Assembly (NCBI GenBank): GCA_014871385.1
Contig: CM026431.1
Coordinates: 14,293,094 to 14,357,093 of the forward strand
Source of the DNA: Ceratodon purpureus
Taxonomy: Eukaryota > Streptophyta > Bryopsida > Pseudoditrichales > Ditrichaceae
DNA: 64,000 nt
Direction: 5' to 3'
Shown: positions 33,295 to 43,990 of the stretch, piece by piece
How positions within the stretch are numbered: the first letter of the stretch is position 1
How the letters are laid out: every line of letters starts with the position of its first letter
The notes under the pieces: generated by a model
The model's database searches: none
What the model was told of the DNA's origin: nothing
Seen by the model: the letters and a program-made list of their open reading frames with translations, nothing else
Position numbers and translations under genes: made by a program

Positions 33295-35169
33295 ATGTCC
33301 GCCCTGAGCTTGGTCTGCAACCTTGCGTCATTGAATTTCGGCATCACTTCACTCGGGTACACCCACAAATCGTTATGCGCTGTGCAAAGTAGTGGTTCAT
33401 TCTCATCTCTAGCTCATCATCCGCAGCGTTTGCTCCCGCAGCCTTTTAAAGTTACCAAGGAAGGAAGAGCCCAGCGGAGAAGCTCGATCGTTATCAAATA
33501 CTCCGCAATGGATACTGATATTCAAGCTGACAGGTGGGCTGAAATCCTCCCATTTGCAATGCATGTCCTTTGATTTGTAGCCCTAAACCAGAATCATGTC
33601 TCATGAGGCTCAATTTTCTATCAGAAGCCATGCTGGATCTACATTTTGAATACTGAGAATTCCAGAAGTACAGAACAGAATTCCAGATCTTATGGTTGTT
33701 GTATGGAACTAAGGTCGATGGTGTCTGCACTCCAATCTCTTCATGATATGCTCGCATTCGATGGTTTTTTCAGGCGATTCAGTGGCCGAGTACTAGGGCC
33801 AGCACCTGCAGACTTTGATTGGTGGGACAAGAAGCTGCTCTCAGGTGCGGTGGTTGTTCCAGAAATCGGCAAACCAGGATACCGCATGTACTACTACGGG
33901 CGCGGCACGGATGAGTGGGCGAAGGGGGTGACGCCCTTCAATGCCTCGCTGCCGACGGGGCGGAACGGCATGGCAGTCAGCGAGGATGGGCTTCAGTTCG
34001 AGCGTTACAAGGGCCACCTCAGCGGGGGTGCCATAATGGACCCTTCTGAGGAGTACGATACCTTTGATGCTGTGCACTTGGGCGTCAGTGATGTTTTTTA
34101 TGATCAGGCCGAGGATATCTGGCGGATGTTCTACTTCGGTGGCGGCTATGACGAGTCCCCACTTCCAACAAATCCTGAGAAGTTGTTCAGGTGCGTACCA
34201 CATTGCAACATTAGTTGAATGTTGTGCCGTGCTGTAAATGCTACCGTCTCCGGAGCGAGTTGTGGTGGCTGCCAATTTAGTAGCGGTTGGATAATCCAGT
34301 GAGGCTTGAATCTAAAATTGGAGGTTCTTGCTACCTGTGGCTTAGTGAGGAGTTGGTGCAACCAGAGTTCATGGTGTGTTTCGTGTGATGTGTTTGTCAG
34401 GGGATTGAGGTTACGGCCTGGTGTGGCTACATCAAAGGATGGGCTTGCTTTCGAAGACAGGGAAGGGCCTATTCTAGAGCTCGGGGAGGAGGGCGCTTGG
34501 GACCGTGTCGGAGTTTCGTGGCCCAGAGTCTTGCGTCCCGAAGGTAAGTAACCCAACCGACCTCCGTAACCATGTCCGGGGTACTCCCAAGCATTGGAAA
34601 CACGAAAGCCTGATGTTTGCCCCTTGTCTATGCACACAGGAGATGGAAATGGGAAGTGGCTGCTGACCTATCACACACGAGAGACTGGCGGTCGCAACAA
34701 TTTTGGATTTTTTTCTGCAGGGGTGGCAACATCGACAGATGGGAAACATTGGCAGAAGGTGAGCAAAATCTTGTCGACGGGGGAGCCCGGAACATGGGAT
34801 GAAGGTGGCGTCTCGGTTCGCCATGTGCTTCGAGTCAATGGCAAGTATGTAATGTTCTATGAAGGGTCAGATTACAAGTTTCAGTTTGCCATTGGTTTGG
34901 CAACGTCGGACGATGGCCTAGTGTGGGAGAAGGACACAGGAGTTGGACCTGAGCCTGGAGGCCCCATTCTAAAAGCACGAGTCGGTGAGAATGTGTGGGA
35001 TAATGTCATCGTTGGAACACCATACGTGCTGGCAATGGACGACGGGAGCTTCCGAATGTATTACCTGGGAGTTGGTAAACTGGAGGGTGATGAAGCTTCG
35101 AAGCAGGGAATTGGACTGGCAGTTAGCGATGGCCCGAATTACAGGTCCTGGAAGAGGTTCAACGAATGA
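33295..35169 (+). CDS. Five-bladed beta-propeller protein (GH43/GH32-like fold), probably plastid, copy A
   Basis: Four exons (33295-33533, 33774-34190, 34401-34543, 34640-35169) give 442 aa. The first ~70 residues are Ser/Arg-rich with few acidic residues, like a chloroplast transit peptide. The rest shows five spaced repeats of the type G(V/L)A(T/V)S-x-DG: GMAVSEDGLQF, GVATSKDGLAF, GVATSTDGKHW, GLATSDDGLVW and GLAVSDGPNY. This matches one motif per blade of the arabinanase/levansucrase/invertase superfamily. Aromatic strand motifs (YRMYYYGRG, WRMFYFGGG, KYVMFYEGS, FRMYYLGVG) alternate with them. The family acts on glycans, but I cannot assign the catalytic acids, so substrate and activity are open. 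Nearly identical to the gene at 43991; differs by one residue (Glu248 here, Lys there) and about five silent changes. Confidence 0.85.
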
Positions 35170-35840
35170 CTCAACTTATTTGCCCTTCTTTTCCCAGTTG
35201 ACTTGTAAAGACTGTTCAGACGATAGGAGTGATGTTACGAGACTTGTAGCTTCCCCCTTTTTTCAGAACGATGGGAAGGAGAGCAGGGATTTGCAAATCC
35301 GGGTTGCTTACTAGTGAATGCCATAAACATGTGAACAGTGTACAGATTTTAATATGTAATTTTGAGCTGTAGTTGAGCTTTGTGCTTGATATCACCAGCA
35401 GCTTATATCGTAGTCGGGCTTCATTGCTATAGCTTCATTTTTGGGTTTATTCGATGGCCGTATTTGAAAGTTCGGATTGTGAAAGTCCTTCACCTGTTGT
35501 CTTTTTGGACTTAATAAGGTTGCGCGGTTTGGATATTCATGTGTTCGGAGCCTGAGTTGAAGGAATCATGTTTTGCAGTGAGCACGTGGACTCTGTGCCT
35601 TCATCAAACATCGTATAATCTAAATGAATGAAAATTGGAACTGAGGAAGTACTCAATGTCCGATTTGCTTTGTAGCCATCTTGTTTACCTTAGGTAGAGA
35701 GTGCATCCAGTTTGCAGTCCCTTTGCTTCGTTGTCTTTCATCAATTTGGCTCAAAAAACACAAGGAACTGTAGGGTTTAATACATCCAGTGAGTCGTTAG
35801 AATACTGTTTTGCTAATTGAATTGAGAACAGCGTGCAATA

Positions 35841-35930
35841 CAAAATGCCATCATCAATCACAATCCTCTATGGCTTTATGATGTACAAAATGCCATCATC
35901 AATCCCAATCCTGTGTAGCTTTATGATGTA
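35841..35930. repeat. 45-bp tandem duplication
   Basis: Two copies, at 35841 and 35886, each begin CAAAATGCCATCATCAATC and end TTTATGATGTA, with four differences. Confidence 0.85.
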
Positions 35931-35998
35931 CTCCTTTAAAAGTATGTCATTAAAATTTGCTTTTAACCGGGGTACGGGTGGCCTTTGCCATTTGTGGC

Positions 35999-36318
35999 AG
36001 AGTAGGAGTAGTCAAGCTCCGAATAGAGTAACCCTAAGTAAGTCAATCTCTCACCCAATTCTAATTACAGGAGTAGGAGTAGTCAAGCTCCGAATAGAGT
36101 AACCCTAAGTAAGTCAATCTCTCACCCAATTCTAATTACAGGAGTAAGAGTAGTCAAGCTCCGAATAGAGTAACCCTAAGTAAGTCAATCTCTCACCCAA
36201 TTCTAATTACAGGAGTAGGAGTAGTCAAGCTCCGAATAGAGTAACCCTAAGTAAGTCAATCTCTCACCCAATTCTAATTGCAGGAGTAGGAGTAGTCAAG
36301 CTCCGAATAGAGTAACTC
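35999..36318. repeat. 71-bp minisatellite, about 4.5 copies
   Basis: The word GTCAAGCTCCGAATAGAGTA recurs at 36011, 36082, 36153, 36224 and 36295, an exact 71-bp period. Units differ by only one or two bases, so the array is young. Each unit holds AACCCTAA, a telobox-like word. There are no spacer-repeat alternations and no coding potential. Confidence 0.95.
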
Positions 36319-36487
36319 GAGGTCTACACTCTGGACTTTCGCTTTAACATATGTATCGCATCATCGAACAGACAGCAATATACAACATGTGTATTACATC
36401 ACTGAACAGACAGCAATATACAGAGAACTGTACACTTCATGAGAAATGGTCCCATCTAAAGTTACCGAAACAAAAAACCTTCAAACC

Positions 36488-37681
36488 CTACCACTTGAGA
36501 CCATCGATGTCAATGCCTGTGACCAGTGATGCGGTCCGTCTGCGCTTTGAACCGCTCTCCCCCATAACTTTCCGAAATGCAGCACGAGCAGCAAGTGCAG
36601 TAGAAAGTGTATCTGCAAGACTTTCACAACGTAAAAAGTCACGACATCGAGGACGACGTCGGGGCTCCTCCGAGGCCTCGTCGCGCTGCGGAGGAGCAGC
36701 GGCGGCCTGGGGGGGCGGATCGTGCTGCGGAGGAGCAGCGGCGGCCTTGGGAGGCGGGTCGCGCTGCGGAGGAGCAGCGGCGGCCTGGGGGGGCGGGTCG
36801 TGCTGCGGAGGAGCAGCGGCGGCCTGGGGAGGGGGGTAGTGCTGCGGAGGAGCAGCAGCCGCTTGGGGAGCCGGATCTGATCCCACACTGGAGCCCTCCT
36901 GGCTGGAGGAAGCGGCCGCCTGAGATGTCGGATCGCGGTTTAGAGGGGCAGCGGTGGTCTGATCAGTCTGGTGGCGTTGGGGAGGAGCCGCGGGCGCCTC
37001 CAGAGGCAGGTGGCCTCTCCCTCTCTCGACTCCCTGTCCCAGTCCCGGCGCGATCCCCTGTCCCTGTCCTGCCGCCACATCCTCTCCTTGTCTCAAATCC
37101 CTCTCCCTGTCCGGGACGGCAACTACCTCGCTCTCCAGAGGGGCAGCAGCGACTAAGTCAGCCTGGTCGTCTCGAGGAGGTGCTAAGGGCGTCTGCACAG
37201 CCAGTTGGTATCGCGGAGAACCCTCATTGACAACTAGAAAGACTTGCGGTCCAGCCCCAACCGGCCGCGACGCCAAGTAATTCAGTATGTGGTAAGGGGC
37301 ACAGAGAAAATAGCACGCATTCCACAAAACGCTTGCTATTGTGATGTAAAATGTCACAACAGCATACAGGAGGGGATTAAATATATACTCATGGATACTC
37401 TCAGGGCGCATCCCCCCAAAGTCTCCCCTCACAATTACTAGAGAGAAGTAAATAACGGCCATGAGAAGTAGATACAACGCTAAAAACGTCACACCGGCTG
37501 CACAGACACAGAGTACTGCTACCAGTCCACCAAGGAATTGAAGAATTGGGTGAGAAACTGCTCCTTCTCCTCCCGCCGTACTACGTACACCAGCCCATAT
37601 GAGTGTGAAAATCTCCAAGCCGCATGGCAGGGGGACTACCATGTTCGCCACCCACCAACCGTGTGTCGCCTCCATTTCCAT
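36488..37681 (-). CDS. Multi-pass membrane protein with Pro/Ala-rich 13-residue repeats
   Basis: A single open frame of 397 aa from ATG 37681; ATG 37675 is an alternative start two codons later. The N-terminal ~130 residues hold three to four hydrophobic segments (MVVPLPCGLEIFTLIW; a long LVAVLCVCAAGVTFLALYLL region; LLYAVVTFYITIASVLW). A long Gln/Pro/Arg-rich part follows, then five tandem copies of a 13-residue unit of PPPQAAAAPPQHD type, encoded by a 39-bp DNA repeat. The C-terminus is basic (RRRPRCRDFL, SKRRRTA) and could be a nuclear or cytoplasmic tail. I do not recognise a family. Bryophyte-specific or fast-evolving is a guess; a gene is supported by length, membrane segments and in-frame repeats. 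Confidence 0.6.
   Translation of the reverse strand: MEMEATHGWWVANMVVPLPCGLEIFTLIWAGVRSTAGGEGAVSHPILQFLGGLVAVLCVCAAGVTFLALYLLLMAVIYFSLVIVRGDFGGMRPESIHEYIFNPLLYAVVTFYITIASVLWNACYFLCAPYHILNYLASRPVGAGPQVFLVVNEGSPRYQLAVQTPLAPPRDDQADLVAAAPLESEVVAVPDRERDLRQGEDVAAGQGQGIAPGLGQGVERGRGHLPLEAPAAPPQRHQTDQTTAAPLNRDPTSQAAASSSQEGSSVGSDPAPQAAAAPPQHYPPPQAAAAPPQHDPPPQAAAAPPQRDPPPKAAAAPPQHDPPPQAAAAPPQRDEASEEPRRRPRCRDFLRCESLADTLSTALAARAAFRKVMGESGSKRRRTASLVTGIDIDGLKW
36685..36879. repeat. 39-bp coding minisatellite, five copies
   Basis: GCTGCGGAGGAGCAGC begins at 36685, 36724, 36763, 36802 and 36841, a strict 39-bp period. Units are very GC-rich and encode the 13-residue repeat of the reverse-strand membrane protein. 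Because 39 is divisible by 3, copy number can change without shifting frame. Confidence 0.95.
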
Positions 37682-38300
37682 ACTCACGACGGCCACAAAC
37701 TCCTGTAAAACCCTTCACAAACACCAATGACGCACTCTACAGGACCAAGCTTACACTCCGTCCAGTGGCTACCATGGCGTTCTCACTGCCCAGCTCCTCA
37801 CTCCCCTCCTACTTCTCACGGCAAAACCTTTTTCTTACCACACCTATATACTGCAAAACCGCTAAATTGCATACGCACAACACAGACTGTGTCAACATTG
37901 CCAATACACCTGAAGGACTGGGTTCAAGGACCTTGGGTTGCCGTGCAGGAGAAGCGTCGCCAACACTTGAATATCACAACCATCTCCACTACACAACACC
38001 ACTTCCTCGATTCGGTACCAATTCTTCCCCTTCTTCTCGATGGCGATGGCGATGGCGATGGAGCCTTCATCGTCCACTTCTCCACATGCTCACGAATTCA
38101 CCACCTCTTGAACTGGGTCCGCACTCAACCTAACCCAACCCATCTCTCTCAAATCACTCAACTGCATTGTAGGACTCATTGAAAATCTTTGCTCAGTAAC
38201 ATATAAAGTGTTCTTTCTTCTTTTTTTTTTGGACACAGGAGATAACCTCAAAGAAAAGAGTTCAATACAGAAGCGTATGACTTGTGTAAAAAACCTCATA
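37682..38300. other. Upstream region of the membrane protein gene; ambiguous forward frames
   Basis: Two overlapping forward frames (37624-38133 and 37727-38182) are open. One has a good context ATG at 37773 and a Ser-rich N-terminus. They disagree in frame, show no domain, and include a (CGATGG)n-type microsatellite at 38039-38062. I do not call a gene here. The first part may be the promoter of the reverse-strand gene. Confidence 0.25.
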
Positions 38301-41300
38301 GTTAAATTTTTATTTTACTTAAATTAAAAGAAACAGCGGTTTTGGCCCGGATGGCTTTTCTTTTGGATGATGTACTACGGTATTTGTTGTTTCACATTGA
38401 AATTACCTTAATTTGTACCACAAAAATAAATCAACTATTTTTATTTTTAACCTCATTGAATGCCAGACCGATGTATCATTCTTTGGTACCTCCGTCCAGT
38501 GTGGCCCACTAACAGACAACAGCTAGGAGTAACTTCTAAATCACGGAGCCTGCTGGAGAACTTGGAAGCCCCAGCAACAGTACTGACTCCAGATGCAATG
38601 TGCCAAGCCCGTCTAAAGGCCCTGTGAACCTCGCCCTCGTCTTAAGGAGAAAAACAAGGAAAAGGAGACTTTTCAAAAGCAAAGTGCCATGTTGGAGGAA
38701 ATTGTGAAATTTCAGAAAATATAGAGGGAGTTGGAAGAATCTTTCCATTTTTAAGCAAGATTTGGTGTACTCCCTCTAAAATTTGAAAATGTGGTATTTT
38801 CAATGGGACATTTCACCTTTGTCAAATTTTTACAATTTTTTTTTCTTGAGAAATATCTCACGTTTATTTTAATGCACTTCTAATGATGGTAATTTCAATG
38901 TCTAATTTTAGGTCAGTCAAAAGATAGATTTGGTTTAGAGGGGCGCTATATAGTGTACAATTGGGGATGCTCTTATGCCTCTCGTGTGGTAAGGGCTTTA
39001 GACTAAGCGATAGAAGGATTTGAACAAACCAAAAACATCAGTAGTGATTGGTCTCCTAGAATCTTGGATGGTATTATTAGTTGATTGGAGCTATTGGAGT
39101 GGTGAAAAGGACAAGGGTTCTTCTACAACTAGCACTCCAACAACCCTGACTTGGCTAAACTAGTTAGGGCGCCCACAAAGTCTTGGTATTAGTAATAATA
39201 TATGAGTGTAACAAATGTTTTGAAATTGCCCTTTATTGATGAAAAATGATTTAGAGGAGCATAATTATTTGGTTAGAGGTTAAATGAAGGACAAAAAAAT
39301 CATATTGCCAAAAAGATTTCTTACGTTCACAATAGCTTTCAAAAAATCACATTAACAATTAACATCATATAGACCTCGCAATTGTTTATTGAAATGGCCT
39401 ATGGAGTTTTATGATTAATATAAATGACACTATTTGAATATAGATTTGTTTTTTGTGACAAAAATAGACATATTTTGAAAAAATATATAAATTTTAGATA
39501 TAAATTGAACATTTAAATTAAAAATTAATTAAAATTTAGTTCAGAATTATTAAAATTTGTTAGAAGTATCTTATAATTCATATTGCATAATAAATTCATA
39601 TTTATGATATGTGAATTCCATGATAGATTCATGCTTATAATGTGTGAATTTCATGATAAACTAAAATTTATGAAAAAAAATACAAAAATATGGTAAAACT
39701 ATAATGATGTTGGTAAAAAATAATTGTATGGTTGAGAATTCATAAGAATATACTTTATTGTGTTCAAATAATTTGGAATTTATCTCTTAATGTCCACTAG
39801 ATTTTAATATTTTTTATCAACTGATTTTTTATAATTATTTGGTTAAAATTATAAACTTGAAAGATAAAAACAAAGGCTACGCATTGCTACGCAACCGTCA
39901 ACGAAATCAGACATTTTTAATTTGAATATGAATTAGAATATATTTCACAATGAAGTGTCTATTGCGGCACTCGCCATAGAAGTGTGAAGTCTCACATTTA
40001 GAAAGTAAATGAATGAATGTATATTTAGATGTATATTTAGGAAGTTGCAAGCGAGTCTAGGTTGACTATGATCTCGACCACGACCACGCCGACGCCTACG
40101 TCTTCCAATTCCCTTTGTAATTTTTTTGGGTGGAAACCCTCTCCGAATACCTCGTTGACGAAATTAAAGTAAAGTTAAAAACAAGGTTACTTGTTTTTTG
40201 AATGAATTGTTTGAAGACTACTTTATGGAACAAATTCCAAAAAATCAAAACTAACAAGTAAGAAGTGAAAGGTGTTTATATAAAAATGAAATAAAATAAA
40301 ATTTACACAAAAAATGAATGAAGTCGAGCTATGCTTTTGTTTTTAAAATATGTCAAGTTGTCAATTCATTTTTAAATATTGTTTGAAATAACTTTTGCAA
40401 TAACCTTTTGAATAGCCATCTATATAATCTATATAACCTTTCAAATAACTTTTCAAGTTTCCAACTCCAACTTCAATATCTTCTTTCTTTTCACAACCAT
40501 ATAGGACCAATAATATCAAAAGACATGACGACGGCGGTCACTACTACGATAACAATTTTTCTTCATATTTTTCTAGAATAAAACCCTCTTCGAGTTCCTA
40601 GTCAACGGAATTAAAAATAAATAAAATTACACATCTCATAAAAGATTAAGAATTGAGATTTTTTTTTTCCCTCAATGATAATTACATTGGTTATTATTAT
40701 CTTAATTTTTATTGCCTTAGAACAACTTATCCTCAAGCATCAATGAAGATGGAGGTGGCAAGTAATGACACTCATTACTGGAGGGAATTTAAATGAGAAG
40801 ATGAACCAACAGATAATAAACAATGCTGGTGGGAGGCACTATTAGTAAAGTAGTGTAATTCTTAATTCAAGTGCTTGAAAGTGTGGAGATCATAGTAAAA
40901 ACATTTACTACCTCAATGCTTAAATTCCTTTTAATCCAAATCCAATAATGGAAACTAAGGAACTTAAATGAAGTAGTAAAAAGTAATATTTTATCATGAA
41001 ATCTTCTAACAAGTAAGATTTTATTGTAGTCTAACTGTTTGGTTGTTTTGCGATTTTATGATTTTTGGAATTTTTTTCATTGAAGAACTTGTTTTTTCAT
41101 CTAATTCAGTAATTAAAATAAATCATGACATTTTTTGAATTTTTCATTCTAACGTATTCTTAAGCAAATTTCTACTCAAACTATCAACTTATCTAAGGTG
41201 TAGTATATATGAGTTTTACAAGGATAGGCACACAACTTTTGGAAAAATCCACAGTTGTTACAAAAACAATTTTCAACCTACATTAATCTTTATGATCTCA

Positions 41301-41836
41301 AAAATGAAGAAAAATCAACACTCCAATTTTGCTATATGAATAGTATATCAATTTAATTCAACGACCTCATGGCTAAATGTAAAAAAAATGGCTTAAATTG
41401 AGGCCCAAAGTAGAAAAGAGTCAATTTCGGCAATTCAGACCAATTTGCAACAAGGATCTCTAGGGGTCAAAGGCACCACAATTTTTCTCTTTAACACAAA
41501 ATTGTTTATTACCCTTTCTAATTCATGCTGCGCCTGATATATTCCATGTAAAACTTAAGGATAGACAAACTATTCAAATTGTAGATTAAGTGGCTCAGAA
41601 ACCCCTCAAGTTTTAGATTAGTAGGCTCATTGAGGAGTTATTAAGGGAATCAAATTTTGAAACATATGCAAAGTATATAGAAAATTGGACCAATTGGAAT
41701 AATAAATTTTGGATTAATATTGAATTAATTATGAATTTTGGAAGGGGAACTTGTACACATATCCTAAACTGCTCAACCTAAAATGTACATCATGATTACA
41801 TAGAAATTTGAAGTTGGAAGCTACATGTACTTTCTG
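38301..41836. other. AT-rich spacer between duplication copies
   Basis: No gene recognised in about 3.5 kb. A diverged direct repeat is seen between about 40107-40170 and 40550-40625 (AAACCCTCT, CGAAATTAAA blocks). Otherwise low-complexity A/T. Confidence 0.4.
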
Positions 41837-41912
41837 CCTGGATAGGTCTAGTGAGCGGTTGTGGGTTTTAAGCCACCTACTATAAGGTAGAGGGTTTGAT
41901 ATCCGAACTGGA
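41837..41912 (+). repeat. tRNA-like sequence (tRNA-Leu/Ser-type relic or SINE head)
   Basis: GGATAGGTCTAGTGAGCGG resembles the acceptor/D-arm and A box. GTGG-GTTTTAAG-CCAC resembles an anticodon arm, CTAC-TATAAG-GTAG a long variable arm, and GGGTTTGATATCC a degenerate B box. The T-arm and acceptor pairing are imperfect. Most likely a pol III-derived SINE head or tRNA pseudogene. Confidence 0.4.
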
Positions 41913-42597
41913 TCATGAACCGCTTAGTAGGGGCAATTACCTAAAAGCTAGATTCTAGGTTTCAACTCCAAAATGTAATGTACACGGGAGCTAAATATTA
42001 GGATGAATGCTTTTAGAAATCCCTATAATTTTACATTCAAAATTTTATAATTAGTTCAAAAAGAGTTCAAAAACTATTATTTTATCATCACCGGCCTCCC
42101 ACAAGCTTTGCAAATGCCTCTAAAAATATACCCTTCACCACTCCACAATATACAGTACTTGACAATCTGAAAGTTGTACGGTTTCTGAACCCTCTACCTT
42201 AATGATTAAAATGGAACCACCTATTGGAGATCACCTTCCCATAACCGTTCGCTATATAAATACATGCATTCACAAGCAATGCATCATCTATTTCTATGCA
42301 AACAAAATTCTATTTCTAAAACAAATCCAACACAAGGCACTCATTGATTGGCAGAAGTCACCAAAAGGTGAGTTGTCTTAATGCACGCTTTTAGGAGGGA
42401 TCTATTCACATAAATAGGTGTCTATCCATACAAAACTCTAAAAATTCATAACTTATTCATATAGAATGAGAAAAATATAATTTCACTTCCATTCTCATTT
42501 GCTAATTTGTTGGAAAAAAAATTCAACTCATACACCACTTTGCAACCCTTGTATCCTCTTAAATGCACGAAAATAGGTGGTTCTACCTTACAGCACG
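41913..42597. other. AT-rich spacer up to duplication copy B
   Basis: No gene is seen. TATATAAATA at about 42252-42261 is TATA-like and could serve a transcript through copy B. Confidence 0.3.
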
Positions 42598-42699
42598 CTT
42601 AGCTCCATCTCTTTGACGAATGCCTCCAGTACGAAAAGCATTCGGACTCGTTTCATCTACTCCGAGTTGAACCATTTCTTAACCATTCTGAGCCCCCAT

Positions 42700-42904
42700 G
42701 CTCTAAGAAGCACGTAATATGCTCACTGTATGTGCACGATTGAGACATCGACAATGACCAACATAAACGATGTCGATTCCACGCTAAAGGAAGTCGACAG
42801 TAGACCGCATCTGGACGCCACCACCATCACTCGCACAGATTTACAAGTGCCAGTTGCAGGGGTGGCGCCAGGGAATGGGATGCACCAACAAGGAGCATCA
42901 ACAT
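42700..42904 (+). other. Probable 5' leader exon of propeller gene copy B
   Basis: The donor ACAT|GTAAGC at 42904/42905 corresponds to that of copy A. The acceptor region TTGTGCAGTAGCAG before the start codon is also conserved. The exon's left edge is undefined. Confidence 0.4.
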
Positions 42905-43990
42905 GTAAGCAACGTCTCGCTCTGATCCTCAGTCTGGAGAGCTTCGTTTCTCTTATTTTGGTGCCAACTATTGGTGCTGGGGACGCGGATTTGTCAAGGG
43001 TGGTCGATGTCTAGCAGCGGGTTGTATCGGAGGTAACTGGTTGTGTAGGTTGGGATTTCAACGCTGACAGTTGGGTTTCTCAAGTGATAGTGATTGTATG
43101 GAGGAAATTTTCTAGGTGAGATTTCTGGGTTTCCGGTGTCGCATGGCTTGTTGGTTCAGTTTTTCAGGATAAGTGTTTAGCCTTTGAGAGCTAGAATTGT
43201 TGGATCTTCTTCAATCCCTTTCAATGATCAATCTCAGCGTAATCTTCTAAACCCCAGGTTTCAGAAGGAGAGAACTGTAACCTTCAAGGTTTGAGAAGGC
43301 TATGGGACCTGATTCCGAAATTGGTCAATTTTGGTCAATTTTTGACAGTTGATTTTTTTGGTGCCTAACATGATTTCAAAGGTTGGATCTTGTTCAAAAT
43401 TGTTCGATGATGATCAATCGAGAGTCCAAGAAGGAGAGTATCATAACTTCGAAGTAGACCTGTTATGGAAAATAACCTTGCTCTTCTTTATACAGAGTAT
43501 GGCTGTCTCCTCAATAGAAATGGATTTCATACATGTTATGCTTATCATGTGTGAGGATTGGTAATCGGAAGCTAGAATGATTGCCTAGTGATTTAACTGT
43601 AAGGATGGATGGTGAGTTGGGCGTATGCAGAATTTGTCACATTTCTGTATTGAATTTATCTTTTTCAGTATGTTGAGCTGCTTTTGCAATGCAATTGTAT
43701 GAAAATTCTATCTGGACTGCTTTTAGAAGGGTCGAGTTTGAGTTTTTTGGTCCGTTCATTTCCAACTGGCTGTAAGAAGTTGTAGAGATTGAAGTGCAGA
43801 TGGGTAGGTAGCAGTCTAGTTTGTTAGGTTCCAAGCTCTTACTTAGTTATGAATTCTAGCAGGGACGACTATGTATATGTGGTTGTGATAACTGTCCTTA
43901 TCTGATGTTCGAATCCATGTTAGAATCTATTTACATTTTGCGTCTTCCGTTGTGCAGTAGCAGGTTTGAACCGAAAGAAGCTCGATTTCA

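Larger units (their letters stand above)
31759..35665 (+). repeat. Segmental duplication, copy A
   Basis: Direct copy of 42598-46361. From about 33182 to 35665 the copies have a constant offset of 10,696 bp and only about 15 differences by eye. From 31759 to about 33165 similarity is clear but with many substitutions and indels. The right edge is abrupt, after CAATGTCCGATT. Confidence 0.95.
35666..36487. other. Spacer right of duplication copy A
   Basis: Contains the 45-bp and 71-bp tandem repeats listed separately and an approximate repeat of GAACAGACAGCAATATACA near 36365-36422. Part of the right end may be 3' UTR of the reverse-strand membrane protein gene. Confidence 0.4.

Noticed and set aside
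35999-36318. Regular repeats resembling a CRISPR array
   Set aside because: Units are contiguous 71-bp copies with no unique spacers, and this is plant nuclear DNA.
36607-37230. 207-codon forward frame opposite the membrane protein
   Set aside because: It is the complement of the GC-rich 39-bp repeat; the reverse-strand frame has membrane segments and is longer.
37624-38182. Two overlapping forward frames with a transit-peptide-like start
   Set aside because: They are in conflicting frames, end in a hexamer microsatellite, and have no recognisable mature domain.
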